Assembly (NCBI GenBank): GCA_037951165.1
Contig: JBBDHG010000015.1
Location: 5,630,001-5,694,000, forward strand
Reading direction: 5' to 3'
DNA: 64,000 nucleotides
Source of the DNA: Lophius americanus
Taxonomy: Eukaryota; Chordata; Actinopteri; Lophiiformes; Lophiidae
The position numbers and the translations under genes are program-made. Position 1 is the stretch's first letter. Each line of letters starts with the position of its first letter. Below are positions 37,263 through 48,648 of the stretch, piece after piece. Under the pieces are notes generated by a model. It saw only the letters and a list, made by a program, of their open reading frames with translations. It searched no databases and was not told the origin of the DNA.

Positions 37263-39639
37263 GTATGATCACTGACTAGGATATATACTTTCCAACCAGG
37301 TGGTGCTATATTGGTTTTAATAATAGTAAAATAATAATTATGTCTATTACGCTATGGAAAGTGTGCGTTCCACTCACTTACTGATTGTATTTAACTCTCA
37401 ATCAGTGGGAAAGAAAGAAATGTAAAGTATTCAGTTCTCTTTTTTTTGTTGTTTGGTGTATTTAATGTACCCAAAAATCGACAAAGTGACTGCGAGCATT
37501 CTCACCACATTAATCAAGTTTAGGAGGTGAAAGAAATCGCAATTTTCAAGTTCTGGAGTCATGGCCATGGGATCACAGAGCCTCTCTCTAGCTTGAAATC
37601 CAGTGCAGGAAATTCATGGTGACACTAAACTTCACATGTTAGCACCTCATCTTAAAGCAGAATTTGTACAATATGTTTTTGGATTAGGTCCACATTAATT
37701 TCCCCAACCGGTCTCATGTAAAGCTGGCCAAGTGTATGCTCCTGATGGGCCTTGGAGCACATAGAAGCTCTTGAAGTGCTCCCCTGTTCAAGAATACTTA
37801 TTGTGTGTGAGTTTTTCTTGGTGTGATGGACAGGGAAGGTCATTTTTAACAGTCTTTTCTAACAGTAGTTACTGTTGGTTAGCACTTGGAGTTCTGTGCG
37901 ACCCTTTGTGAACCTGATCTTATTTGTGAAGAGGACAGGTACCAATCACAAGTCTACATATTCATTCATAGTGCTGTTAATTTTTGCAGTAGTCCTCATG
38001 TTCTACCTCACAGAAAGCAGCAGATACCAGTACCGCTACTGGGTTGTTGCTCTTCTATGACCCGATCCAGCTTACAGCCATTCCTGCCTGTATTTGGTTA
38101 GTATGATGGTAGACTTCAACGGAAGAGCATTTCGGAACTCTTAATTCAAGAAACCTTTCTTAGATTTTGAAATACATTTTGATTTTGTTTTGTAAAGGCA
38201 CGTCTCCTGGTATCTCCTCTCAGCTCCTAAGACTGGGCTGGGAGACACAGTACACCTTCTTGTCATGTTGAAATGATTCGTCCTGAAGGAGCTGGACTAC
38301 CCGGTCAACCTAAATGGGCTCCAAGTACAACATCATTTACCAGTAGTGACAAGGACACTTGCAAAATGCAAAACTATAGAAGAATCAGTTAGGAAGGAGG
38401 ATGAGAGAAAAAATAGTCTGTGGCCACCACCTGCAGAACCATCCCCTTTTCGTGGGTTATCCAGCTGTTGCCTCCACTCTCCAACTGGTAGCACTTTTCA
38501 TTTGAACCCAAGCAAATCCTCTGGCCGTTCTCTTGGAGCTGTTCCTCATATCCACTGGTTCTTCTTTCAGTTGTTCCACTGATAAAACTAAATATTTAGC
38601 TGATGTTGTATTCCACTACACTCCAAACCTTTGGAGCAGACTTTTTCCTTTTTCACTTTTTGCTTCCTACTGAAATCTCAATAAGCCCAGGAATCAAGAC
38701 CAGACCGAATCAAAAGGCACCAATAATTAATTTTTTCTTTTTTAAAATCTAATTCCTCTTGGACTAGGCTTTTTTTGAACAACACTATTAATTCAGTTTT
38801 TCCTCCTGGACCCCCTTTGCATCTACATATGAATATATTTGCTTTTTATTCTTTTGACCCCAATATTTGAATTTATGGCCTGCTGCTGAGACTCTGTTAT
38901 TAGTTATGTGTCTGCAGAGACAGCTGGGCCATGTGCGGTGGATCCCTCAGCTGCCCTCATGCCTGACAACATGGCTTTCTTTCCCAGGGGACTGCATAAA
39001 TCTGAACTTTATTTTCTAAGATGGCTGTGAAAGAGTATCATCCTGCTCTCTTCTGGAAGATCTTCCAAGCATGAAGGTCACTCGACCATTAAGCACTTCT
39101 CCTCTAACAGACCTGTCAAGATTCCTGTCTTCGCTGGAGGTTATTTTAAGTTCAAACTTGGATTGTCTGGAAGTGTTTATCTAATAATGACCTGCCTGCA
39201 CATGTGAGCTTGTCCAGGCGGAATCAGCAACCACTCGGACTGAATATCTGGGGGATGATAGGTGCTTGAGATGTGGCTCACCTTTTGCCATATGAAAACA
39301 TAATCTGATTTACTTTTAGTGCTGTTTAATTTTAAGAACCTGGAGTGTCTGTCTTGTAACATTCATTGTAGCGATTTATCAGCCTTACACTGTACCGGTA
39401 TTATTATAATTATTTTACAAAATTAGAATTTCTTCTGGTGGGACTGCTTACGTACGAGCTGACCAAACTAATTGCTGGACAAATATGCAAATTAAATTTT
39501 TTGTTTCTAATCTTAGCTAGTTTCAATGCTTACATACTTGGCTATCGGCAGAGTTTAAAATTGAAAGCCTGGTAAACACGGTAGCTGTCAATAGTTGAGA
39601 TATATCATATTAAATTTTGTCATGTTGTTGTGTTCGAAG
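37263..39639. other. Non-coding stretch, nothing recognised
   Basis: Open frames up to 78 codons without supporting signals. Confidence 0.5.
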
Positions 39640-40065
39640 CAGGAATGATGGTAATAAGTAAGCCTCGAGCGACTTTGACCAATGGTGATGGCTTGATGAC
39701 TCGTTCAGAGCATCTTCAGAACTGCAAGTCTTGAGTGTTCCTGGTATGTTTTTACTAACCCGAGTGGTCTAAGGATGGACAGTCAGTGAACTGGGGACAA
39801 TGTCATGGGTGCCCAAGGCTCACTGATGTGCGTGCGGCCGCCCAACCGATTGCGTAAGCTAGTGTTCAATCCAGGAGAAATTTGGGGTTCATCCACTACA
39901 GCTAACTCATATCATTTCTTTCTATGCCCCATTTACTCGGGCTGGCAACAACCGCAGGTTTCACAATATCCCACTACATTCAGGGCCATTCGTAAAGGGA
40001 ATGAAAGGGTGTCCAGCAGGTAGTTTTAGGGTTAATGCCTGGCCCATTTCAGTCAGATGTTTTAG

Positions 40066-40122
<57 letters not shown>

Positions 40123-40470
40123 TGGCACATATATCTCAAAAATCATACAACAGGAGGAGGCAACTCCAACTGTTACCACTTGCACATTCTCAGTAATATG
40201 GCCTTTATAGGTTATGAGGAAGGTAGGGCCAGCGATTATTTTCATTGAAGGGAGCTTCATGGTTTCTAAAAGATAGCAGTACCACACCTTTCCCCAGTCA
40301 AAAGCTAGCTCCAAGTCAGCGACGTCCACTCTCCAGATATTGTTTGATACCAGGGGGTTGCTGAAAAAGTTAATGCTAATCCTGATAGGTGTTGGAGCGC
40401 ACTGTGATATCAAGGCCCGATGGGTATATGTTGTTGTAAACAAGTCTGAGTAAATGTGCTGACCCCTTTT
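39640..40470 (+). mobile_element. Tc1-like transposon (family B), decayed and interrupted
   Basis: Bases 39645-39880 match the 5' transposase region of a widespread fish Tc1 family (GCGACTTTGACCAATGGTGA, TCAGAGCATCTTCAGAACTG, then CATGGGTGCCCAAGGCTCAC). Bases 40349-40470 continue it (TTGCTGAAAAAGTTAATGCT ... TGTGCTGACCCC). Between them lie about 450 bases foreign to the element, including a 53-base TA run (40068-40120). The frame is broken by stops and indels; no active protein. Confidence 0.7.
40068..40120. repeat. (TA)n microsatellite
   Basis: 53 bases of pure AT alternation inside the Tc1 interruption. Confidence 0.97.
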
Positions 40471-41769
40471 TCACTAGCTTAATTACTCCCTTGAGCACGA
40501 GACCAAAAACTCTTAGCACATCACCATCTTTGACTAAGAGCCTAAGTGCATGTGAAAGGACTTGAAAGATGGAGAACTTGAGCAAGGTAAAGCCAGTGGA
40601 AACTCTGGCCCGGAACAAAAAAATGGCTACCCCTTGGGTAAAATATAAAACCCTGCAAACAATGACACTTTATTTTTGTCTACAAAACAAATGACCACAC
40701 AATATTGTGCTCATTGGTGTGTGCAACAGTTTTTTGTGCTGCATCTCCGCTCATCTCTGCTACTCAATCTGGGGATTTAGTGCATTTCATAAGTCTAGGG
40801 AATCTGATCGAGGCCTGCTGACAGCCCCTGACGTGCTGTTGGTGTTTTGACCCAGGTACAGGTATAGGGGTAAAAGCTCCTGAAACCATCTAGTAGCTGG
40901 TTCACTCTAAGGGTTCAACAGGGTAGCTGGAGCTCGTATTCTCAGTTTGATCTGGTAAAGACAATGATTGAAGATCTTGGGGCCGAAACAATGTCGACCT
41001 ACCGTCAAACTTAAAATAGGTTAGAAGTTCGACTCACTGGCATGGAGATGGGCGTGGTTCACATAAACATGCAAATCAGAACATGTACGTGTATGTAGAT
41101 ATAAAAAAATAGCTGGACATGTGAAGTTTTCAGCATACACATGGGTTTCTTCAGAGATGTCATCTTGAACATGAGATGTTTGTAAATCATAAATCGATTT
41201 AAACGAAACCAAAGGATGGATGAATTCAATGCCGCTATTTTTATGCCAAATAGCATGGGCTCTAATTCAGACATGTTTTGACACGAAAGTGTCACCGCTA
41301 AAGCTTCCGAACCTCGACTCAAATTACTGTCACTCAGAAGGAGAGGAACTGTAAAGATTACTGTGTGTTGGAACTAAAATAGTATTCTTAGTATTGTTCC
41401 TGGAGTGCTCTCCTTAAATGTCTGTGGATTTCCTGGGATGTGTCAGTTTCAACATGTGTTCCAAGTTTTACAAATGGCAGCAGAGCTGGTTCTAATTTTC
41501 ATTTGTATTGACCTTTGAGCCAGTTTCTTGTCTCTGTGCTGTGACTACTCAAAAGCAGCGTGGGCTGGTTTATGGTAAATGTGTAAGTATTTACAGAAGC
41601 AAACTCCATTCTCACAGAGTTCCAAGACAAAGAAGACAGCCCTCTTTCAAGTTTATCACTGTCCCCCCCTCATGAGACAGATCAGACATCAAGCAGTATT
41701 ATAAAGAGTTAAGAATTATAATTTGACAACTTGTCTTCACAGCCCATCACTTGTAAATGTGGAGAATGC
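40471..41769. other. Non-coding stretch, nothing recognised
   Basis: Contains the second copy (40968-41040) of the GGCCGAAACRATGTC repeat also present at 23712. Confidence 0.5.
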
Positions 41770-42345
41770 ACTTTGAGATGAGCAGGCAGCTTGGTGAGGT
41801 ATCAGCAGTAATGCGAATGTTATATTGGTCCGTTGTGGTGAACAGAGAGCTGAGCCTTAGACAAAGCTCTCAATTTACCAGTGCGCCTACGTTCCAATCC
41901 TCACCTATGGTCATAAGCTCTGGGTAGAGACCAAAAGAATGAGATAAAAGCCCCTAAAATGAGCTTCCTTCATACGGTGGCTGGGCTCAACCTTAGACTT
42001 AAGGTCTAGAGCTTGGACAGCAAGACAGAACTCAGAATGGAGCTGTTGCTCCTTTGTGGTCAAAGGACCCAGTTGAGATGGTTCAGGGATCTGATTGGAT
42101 ACGTCCAGGACACATCCATTTGAATTTTTTTCCAGGTATGTCCAACTGAAAGGTTCACCGTGTTCAGGTCTACCGTAGATCCGAACTCGCTGGAGAAATG
42201 TTATATCTCATCTGGCCTGGGAGTCCTGCGGGATTCCCCAGGATGGGCTGGAGAGTGTTGCTGTGGAGAGGGGCATCTGGAATACCCTTCTTGGCCCAAT
42301 GTCACCGCGACTGGCCCCAAAATAATGGGAAGAAAATGGACAAAC
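41770..42345 (+). mobile_element. LINE 3' region, truncated copy
   Basis: Successive landmarks of a common fish non-LTR element are collinear: GGTCCGTTGTGGTGAACAGA, CTCAATTTACCAGTGCGCCT, ACCTATGGTCATAAGCTCTG, GAGATGGTTCAGGGATCTGA, and CATCTGGCCTGGGAGTCCTG followed by GATTCCCCAGGATGGGCTGG. In conceptual translation this is the ORF2 C-terminus (YGHKLW type). Multiple stops; 5' truncated as usual for LINEs. Confidence 0.8.
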
Positions 42346-42844
42346 AAGTGGAATTGCCAATGCAAAATTAAAAGTAAATTTGCTCCATTTAAGACTAATT
42401 GCATGGACAGCTGTTTCTCCCATTATATGAGAAGCCCTTAGTGTTTCTATGGGCTTCCTCTCTGACTCTGGCTGTGATGTTTACTTAAATTAATCCCTTT
42501 CAATGCAGTATTACACATGCTTACCTTCCTTATACTTGCAACAGCATACATCACTTACTAATTATCCCCCATTATGTGAGCTCAGACCAAAAAAAAAACA
42601 TTTATTTGAAGTGTGTCTGTGCCTTGTTTCTTTCTGACGGTATTTCTTATTTTGTAAATGCATGCTTCTTCAGTCAGTGGCCTGGAATACCTTGTGAGTA
42701 AATCCCAGAAAGATAAGCGGACAACAGCCGAGTTGCATCATCGCAGAAACCTGTAAGGGCCTGCCCGTCCTTTGCAGTAAAGATACATGATTGATAATAA
42801 CAAGGTAGAGACCAACGGAAGCTCTAGTAAAAATTACATTCATG
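42346..42844. other. Non-coding stretch, nothing recognised
   Basis: A short poly-A near 42590; no gene signals. Confidence 0.5.
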
Positions 42845-43210
42845 TCAGCCGGTTGTTAGGAGGGTGATGGTAGGAATAAGATGGTAGGTGGTAGATGTAA
42901 AATATGGTATAAGGTGGTAGATGTTAGGAGGTTGTTGGCACATGGATGGATGGATGGTAGGTGGTTTATGGTGGGAGGTAGTAGATGGTGGTAGACAGTA
43001 GTTGATGGATGGTGATGGGGTAGATAATGGTGATTGGTCAATTGTTATAGGTGGTAGTAGATGGTTATAGATGCTAGATGGTAGATGTTGGATAGTAGTT
43101 TGGGGTAGGTTCGAAGATGCTGATAGGTGGTGGATGAGGATGGGGGGGGGGGTCAAATGTGATAGGTGGTAGGTGGTGGTAGGTGCTAATTGGTAGATAT
43201 TGATATGTGG
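42845..43210. repeat. TGG/TAG-rich minisatellite
   Basis: Irregular repeats of GGTAGATG, GGTGGTAG and GATGGATGG over about 365 bases, with a poly-G run at 43141-43151. Long open frames on the - strand (TTYHLSHLTPP) are encoded by the repeat. Confidence 0.85.
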
Positions 43211-43522
43211 CAGAATTCTTGCCAAAAAACCCCCCAGCTTTTAAAAAAAAAAATATATATATCAGCACCAACATTTTATGTTTTCTTTCTTAACTCTATC
43301 CTGACTCCTTATATCAAATTCTGGAATTCATGGATACCCTACTAACAAGCAAACAGACATGGGTGTATACAACTCTAATGGCCAGGAAAATACTTTCATA
43401 CTTTCATATTTGCAGGTTATAACTGGAGTTGCAGTACAGGTATGACAACTAAAATGAGGAAGAAGAGACTTCCTTCCAGTGTTTACATGGTGCTGGTCTC
43501 CCTTTTCACACACTCAGTGTGA

Positions 43523-43831
43523 GTGGGCGGGTCGATGGTGTGTGCATTTGTGCTGAACCAGATGAGCTCATCTAAGATAGAGCCAAAAATATCCCCTCTG
43601 AAGTTTACACCCCCCACAGTCGACACACCAGAGCAGCCCACGATGGCGAGGCTTGATGGATTTATGCAAACTGAAAAATTCTGTAAGGCTGGTGTGTATT
43701 TTTCGGAAACTACCAACAACTTGTTTGAGAAGAACACTCAGAAAGGGAATTACATTCTTAGAATTCTTTCAGTATCAGTTCCTGTCATCCTGCTGCTACT
43801 GAGCGCTAACGGCATTATTCTGATGCAATAA
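43523..43831. other. Region open on both strands, identity unknown
   Basis: A 102-codon frame on + ends in a hydrophobic segment (VPVILLLLSANGIIL). The opposite strand is open for 84 codons over the same bases. I recognise neither, and no splice sites or start context single one out. It could be a fragment of an unidentified repeat. Listed only because it is the one long non-repetitive double-strand open stretch near svil exon 1. Confidence 0.2.
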
Positions 43832-43924
43832 ACATGTTGTTGTCAATCCATAATTTATTCATTTTTGCTTATCACACTATGTTTAACCAAACCGCAGGGA
43901 AAGAAGGTTGATGGGTGAGTTAGA

Positions 43925-44110
43925 CTGTAAAAAAAAAAAAAAAAAACCCGGATCATTTATGATAAAATATCGGCAGCTGTGTTCTGTCATGTCATTGTAA
44001 AATATATGTTGGCTATGTACAAGACGTTATGGTAAATTACTACAAAAAACCTCTATACAAGACATTAAATCACAAAGCAATTACTGGGAAATTATCAAAA
44101 ATAAACATTT
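43925..44110. mobile_element. Partial copy of the CACTGTWAAAAA MITE-like family
   Basis: Begins AGACTGTAAAAA with an expanded poly-A and contains GTACAAGACGTTATGGTAAA, matching the interior of the 29.8-kb element. The right terminal repeat is absent. Confidence 0.5.
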
Positions 44111-44902
44111 CGTATCTGCTGTTTTGTTTCCGTCACTTTCTTACCCTCTCTCTTTCTCTCTCTCTCTCTCTCGCTCTCTTTCTTTCTCTCTGTCTCAGTT
44201 TCTCTTTCTTTCTCTCTCTCGCTCTGGTTCTGTTTTTGACCCTGCTTAGAGACTGGACTTGGAGACTGGAATTTCTCATCCGGCTGAGATAGCAGTATAA
44301 CCTTCTCGTCTTCACAGCCTCACTTGTATTTCCGCTCCCATTAACAACCCCTCTCTTACCTCCTCTTCTGACGCTATGCACAGATTTCTTTGGCACTGTG
44401 TTGGTGTTTGAGATCCAAGGGAACGCAGCGCTCTCCTGGGACACCCCTAACTATATCTATCATGCTGTTTTTTTCCCCTGATTCATGCTGCCTTTGCGCT
44501 CTAGCATGCAGGACCCTTCCCTCTATTCTGTATTGGGGATGGGGCCTAATTTGCTTCTTGGCTAATGAGCTTAGGTCTTGCTGAGCAGCTTTTAGCCCAG
44601 CAGGTTGTTTTAGTGGGAACTGGCTAGCCTTTAAGGGAGGAGTAGATCTGCAGCCACAGCTTCCTCGCTCCTCTGTTTGCCTACCAGGGCCACCTCCACT
44701 CATAACGCTGCAGCTGGGACGTGTCTCTCTCTCTCTCTCTCTCTCTCCCTCCTCCCTACCTCACTTCACTGCCTCTCTCCAATACTACCTGACTCCCCGA
44801 TCTGTCCCATACAACCGACTCCTTTTTGCGGCTGCTTCACCTCTTTCTGTCCCATCTTTTCATCTCTGTCACCCATTTTCTGTCTGACTTGCTGTTGCCA
44901 AA
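44111..44902 (+). promoter_or_regulatory. svil: Probable 5' flank and 5' UTR of the long svil form
   Basis: About 800 bases directly upstream of the exon 1 ATG. It contains a CT tract (44140-44225), a second pure CT run (44729-44751) and then pyrimidine-rich sequence down to the ATG. An E-box CAGCTG lies at 44711 and a GGGAACTGGCTAGCCTTTAA stretch near 44620. No TATA box or clear splice acceptor was found near the ATG, which favours exon 1 being a true first exon with an unmapped transcription start rather than an internal exon. Promoter function is inferred only from position. Confidence 0.35.
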
Positions 44903-44960
44903 ATGTACCGGAACCCTTGGATCTCAAATAACCTGACTCACGTCAAGTTTTGCAGCCAAG
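44903..44960 (+). CDS. svil: Supervillin, first coding exon of a long N-terminal form (residues 1-19 plus 1 nt)
   Basis: The ATG has A at -3 and is preceded in frame by a TGA at 44885, so it is a bounded start. The exon reads MYRNPWISNNLTHVKFCSQ and ends at a strong donor (AAG|GTAAGA), leaving one base (phase 1). That base completes a Gly codon with the first two bases of the exon at 53367, and the frame then stays open through four more exons into unmistakable supervillin sequence. Supervillin is a large villin/gelsolin-family protein that ties actin and myosin II to membranes. The human reference protein I remember starts 90 residues later, so this exon is part of an extension. What is seen: start, upstream stop, donor, phase. 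Inference: that it is spliced to exon 2. The 5' untranslated part probably begins somewhere in the CT-rich stretch upstream. The remaining doubt is that a short open frame with a good donor can arise by chance. Confidence 0.72.
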
Positions 44961-45339
44961 GTAAGAGCAGAGACTCTGCATTTGTTGCAAGAGTTCTGAT
45001 CTGGGGGCAGGTTAGTCTGGTTGTGGAGCTCGGAATCTGTGCTTTTATGAAGTGGCTCAGCAAAAAAACCCTGCAAAATCCCATTGTCTCTTCTCACTGT
45101 CCTGCTTTCCAGTCATTCTGTCCTTGCATTGCAGTTGTAGTCTCCAAGGACACTCTGTTGCAGAGAGAAGGGACTCTTAACATGAAGGGGTCTTTTCTAG
45201 GGTAGAAGCTATTCCTGGGCTCCACATCTATTTGCGCTCTGATCTATGCATGCATTATCTTGCCAGTTATTGTGCACTTGACTTGAATGACGAACCATGT
45301 TTATATAATTGTAGCAAGCTTTTAGAGCTTTTAGCTTTT

Positions 45340-45505
45340 AGCAAACACAATTATGCTAAATACACTAAACACAGTTATGTTGAATTTAATGAACCAACTT
45401 ATGTAGGAACTTACTGAACACAATCATGTTACATCCACTACGCACATTTTAAGTTGAATATAATAAACTTACTTATGTTGAATTGACTGAACACAAACAT
45501 GTTAT
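45340..45505. repeat. Diverged minisatellite, period about 24 bp
   Basis: Recurring GAACACAATCATGTTRAATT-type units, about seven copies with substantial divergence; a stray copy near 45650. Confidence 0.6.
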
Positions 45506-46014
45506 CCCCAAAGATTTTGCAATAACATTATTTCATTATTATATTTATGCAACTAAATTAATTAGTTTTAATTGTCAAAGATGCAACAGTTTTAGTTCTT
45601 TTGACCGAAAAAGTAATGTAATGCAAAAAGCAGTTATCTTTCTTTTGCCGAACACAATTATGTTTAATTTGTTTCATTAAATCAGAAAAAGATTAGGAAA
45701 CAAACTATTTCTCAATGATTTTAAGCAAATGCTACCAAATGTCTTGATCAAGTGCCCTTTGGTAGGCATGAACTCTAAAACATAATCCATATGGTAAATA
45801 CCACTTTAAATAATGATTGGTTTTGGCATCTTTTTTCAGCACATCACCTGTATGACCTAACAATTATTACTTAACTTTAACATGCTGTATAAACTGAACC
45901 AAAAAACATGATGTATCAAACATGATGATTCGGAAATGAAAGGGATCAGAAATCTGGAAGGGTTGAGAAATGGAGAATGTTCTTGTTGTCTGCGAGCCGT
46001 GTTGCTTACAGAAG

Positions 46015-46265
46015 CTTGTACAGGCAAGATGGACAGGCAGTTTGGTGCAGCAATAATGCAGGTATTTTATTGGTGTGTTTTAGGGAAAAGAGCTGAGTTC
46101 TGAAATTTGGAGTGGAGCTCCATTTTATCAGGATGCCCTCTGGAGGGTTTCGAGGCGACCCCAAGGTAGTCTCAGAACATGCTTGAGGGACTACATCTCA
46201 TCAAGCCTGGGAATCCCTCAGGATTCCCCAGGTTAAGCTGAAGAGCGATGCTGGGGAGAGGGACA
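46015..46265 (+). mobile_element. LINE 3' end fragment
   Basis: AGATGGACAGGCAGTTTGGT, then TCAGGATGCCCTCTGGAGGG, CATCAAGCCTGGGAATCCCT and GATTCCCCAGGTTAAGCTG match the same LINE 3' region as at 41.8 kb; internally deleted. Confidence 0.75.
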
Positions 46266-48563
46266 CGATAAAGAAACAAATGATAAAAGATTCTTGAAAT
46301 GCTATAGTGATATATCAGCATTTTCCTGCATTATTGGTTACAGCTCGTCAACATCGGTATAACATTTAGTAGGGATGAAGTGGAACAACATATTTCACTG
46401 TGGGTTAATTTTATTGTATCAATGAAGTTTGTTTGGACAGCAGTCTTTGCTCTGTTTCTGATCAAATTTGACCATGACTTGCTTTTTTTACACTCATGGT
46501 TAAACACATTGAGGACATAATTGGCTTATTGTCGCCTAAAGTCTACTGTTTGTACCGTTTGTGGTCTCACCTCATCTTTGATTCTCTATCTGTTTTTTTT
46601 TTTTTTAAATGCTTGAGTTAATCCCTGTGCGAGGCTTTAGTTTCAACTCGTCTCGAAGCAGACAGACTGAACGCAGAGTAGGTGGGCAAATGTTGCGGGG
46701 GGGTGGGATGTTAAGTCTTAAACACACACACGTAGTGTGATGTAATGCGAACAGTTCAAGAGCGACACATTTCCTGCGGGGCTTGCTGTAATCTCAGGAA
46801 TTGGTTGTTAATCCTGTATCTTCAATTGGACATATGGTCAGCCCCCAGATGGGTCCTAGTGTGTCATTTTGGGTGTTTTTGTGAATTATCACATGTAGTA
46901 AATATCGCAGTTTAACCAATACCAAGTTAAGGCTACACAATATTGTACAAATCATAATTTTGTTTGATTTCCACTGAGATCAGGATGAATTATTACATTT
47001 GTTAATATTCTTAATTCTTCTTTTTCTTCCACTTCATATTTTTCTTTGTGGTTTAACGGCATTTGACGTACTTGTATTAGTATAACTGCCTCTTTATGGC
47101 TTTACGTCCTTCTTTTTCTTCTTTGGAAGTGGTCCCTACCTCCTTTTCCTAAAGCCTCCATTCTTCAACGTGCTTATCAGAAACTTCTTTGGTTGAATGG
47201 AATATGACGTCACGGTTGATGACCGCGTGTCATTGTGAGCCTATCGTTGTTATGGATTTCCGAGTTGTTAATGAACGATTGATGTGAACATACATTTCAA
47301 CCTCATCATTTGCTCACCTGAAGCATTTGAAATGCTTAAAATATTCCCCAAATTAGACCCTCCCATAATTTCAAGGTTTGCTAGCTTGCAGATTTATTCT
47401 TTTTAACAGGAGGTCCAATAAAGCTCGATCATTCCTCCGCGTGTTCAGGAAGGCACTACCTCCTCTACCCCTAAGAAGAGCTCAGACCTAAAGTCTGTTA
47501 AGCTCACGAGAATTTTTCTTGGACCTGGAATCCTTTCATAGACATTATCATTTTCAGAAACATCTGTCCAGTCAAATTGAATGGACACGAGGTTTCCTTG
47601 TCCGGTTCATTATATTTCCTTTTTTGCATAAATTTTTTTCATGAGTCTGGTACAGGAGGGTTTATATTTTGTATTTTGCTGTGTTTGTACTTAATTTAAT
47701 TTTGAACTTTTCAGGTTATACAAATAATATAATTATTATTATAATATAATACAATGTAAATTATGTTTTATTATTTTAATGAATCCTAAAAAATAAAAGA
47801 ATAAATTATTTATAAATTATTATTAATATGATAATAAATGGTCAATGACCCACCAGTGAGTTTTGATTGCATTCAAGTTCTTGCCAAACCGGCTATCTTG
47901 TATACATCGCACTGAAATAAAGTTTTGTAGGTCTTTAACAAGACAAAGCCCCCCCATATCTCTCTGTAGGAAATCTGTTGAGTCTAGTAAGGCCTTTTTT
48001 AAAATGCATAAAACTTGTGGGTGTTCAGTTAGTATGTGTTTGTCACATTTTTTTTGACCGTCATACGTTCATCGTGTAACAATTTTTGGCATATTTTCAA
48101 CAAGTTAATTGTATTGCTTTGTGGCACTTATGGAACTCCAACGCTCCCCTTCCTTATTATTTGTTCTTGGAAAACAGCACCCTTCCAAAATCTGAAATGC
48201 CTCCGAATAACAGCTAATAATCTTTTAAGAGAGGCAAGCTCTTCTCCTTCAACTTGCCTGTTTGCTATTTGTTAGATATTAGTGATTCTCTTTTAACATT
48301 AAAGTCACTAATCTGGAGTGCATCCACCAAGTTTTTTGCAGTAGAGACAACGACAGTGATTGGTCAGGCAAACTAAAACTTTGTTCCCTTGCAGTGAAGT
48401 ATTGTATTGGCATAGCACATATTTAAAATACCAGCATCACTTGATTGGGTCCATCCAAGGTTTCAATGTTGTTAGAATGTGCAGCCCTACATCCACTTCA
48501 TTCGTCTTGTTAATGCTCATCTATTTATCATCCCATCCCATGAACAGCGTGAGTAGGTTAATA

Positions 48564-48648
48564 CTTGAATGGGATCCTTAAAGTATCCCATTCAAGGATA
48601 CTTGAATGGGATACTTGAAGGACAAACTAAACTAAATTTTAGTTTGTC
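48564..48648. repeat. Two adjacent inverted repeats
   Basis: CTTGAATGGGAT and ATCCCATTCAAG are perfect 12-bp arms with a 9-base spacer. A third, direct copy of CTTGAATGGGAT follows at 48601. Next to it GACAAACTAAA pairs with TTTAGTTTGTC. Confidence 0.8.

Noticed and set aside
39961..40443. 160-codon - strand frame
   Set aside because: Spans the TA microsatellite and the Tc1 interruption; includes a poly-(Ile-Tyr) run.
42845..43225. 126-codon - strand frame rich in His, Pro and Thr
   Set aside because: Product of the TGG/TAG minisatellite.
44374..44703. 109-codon - strand frame next to the long-form start
   Set aside because: Lies opposite the probable 5' flank of svil; no homology, start context or splice signals.
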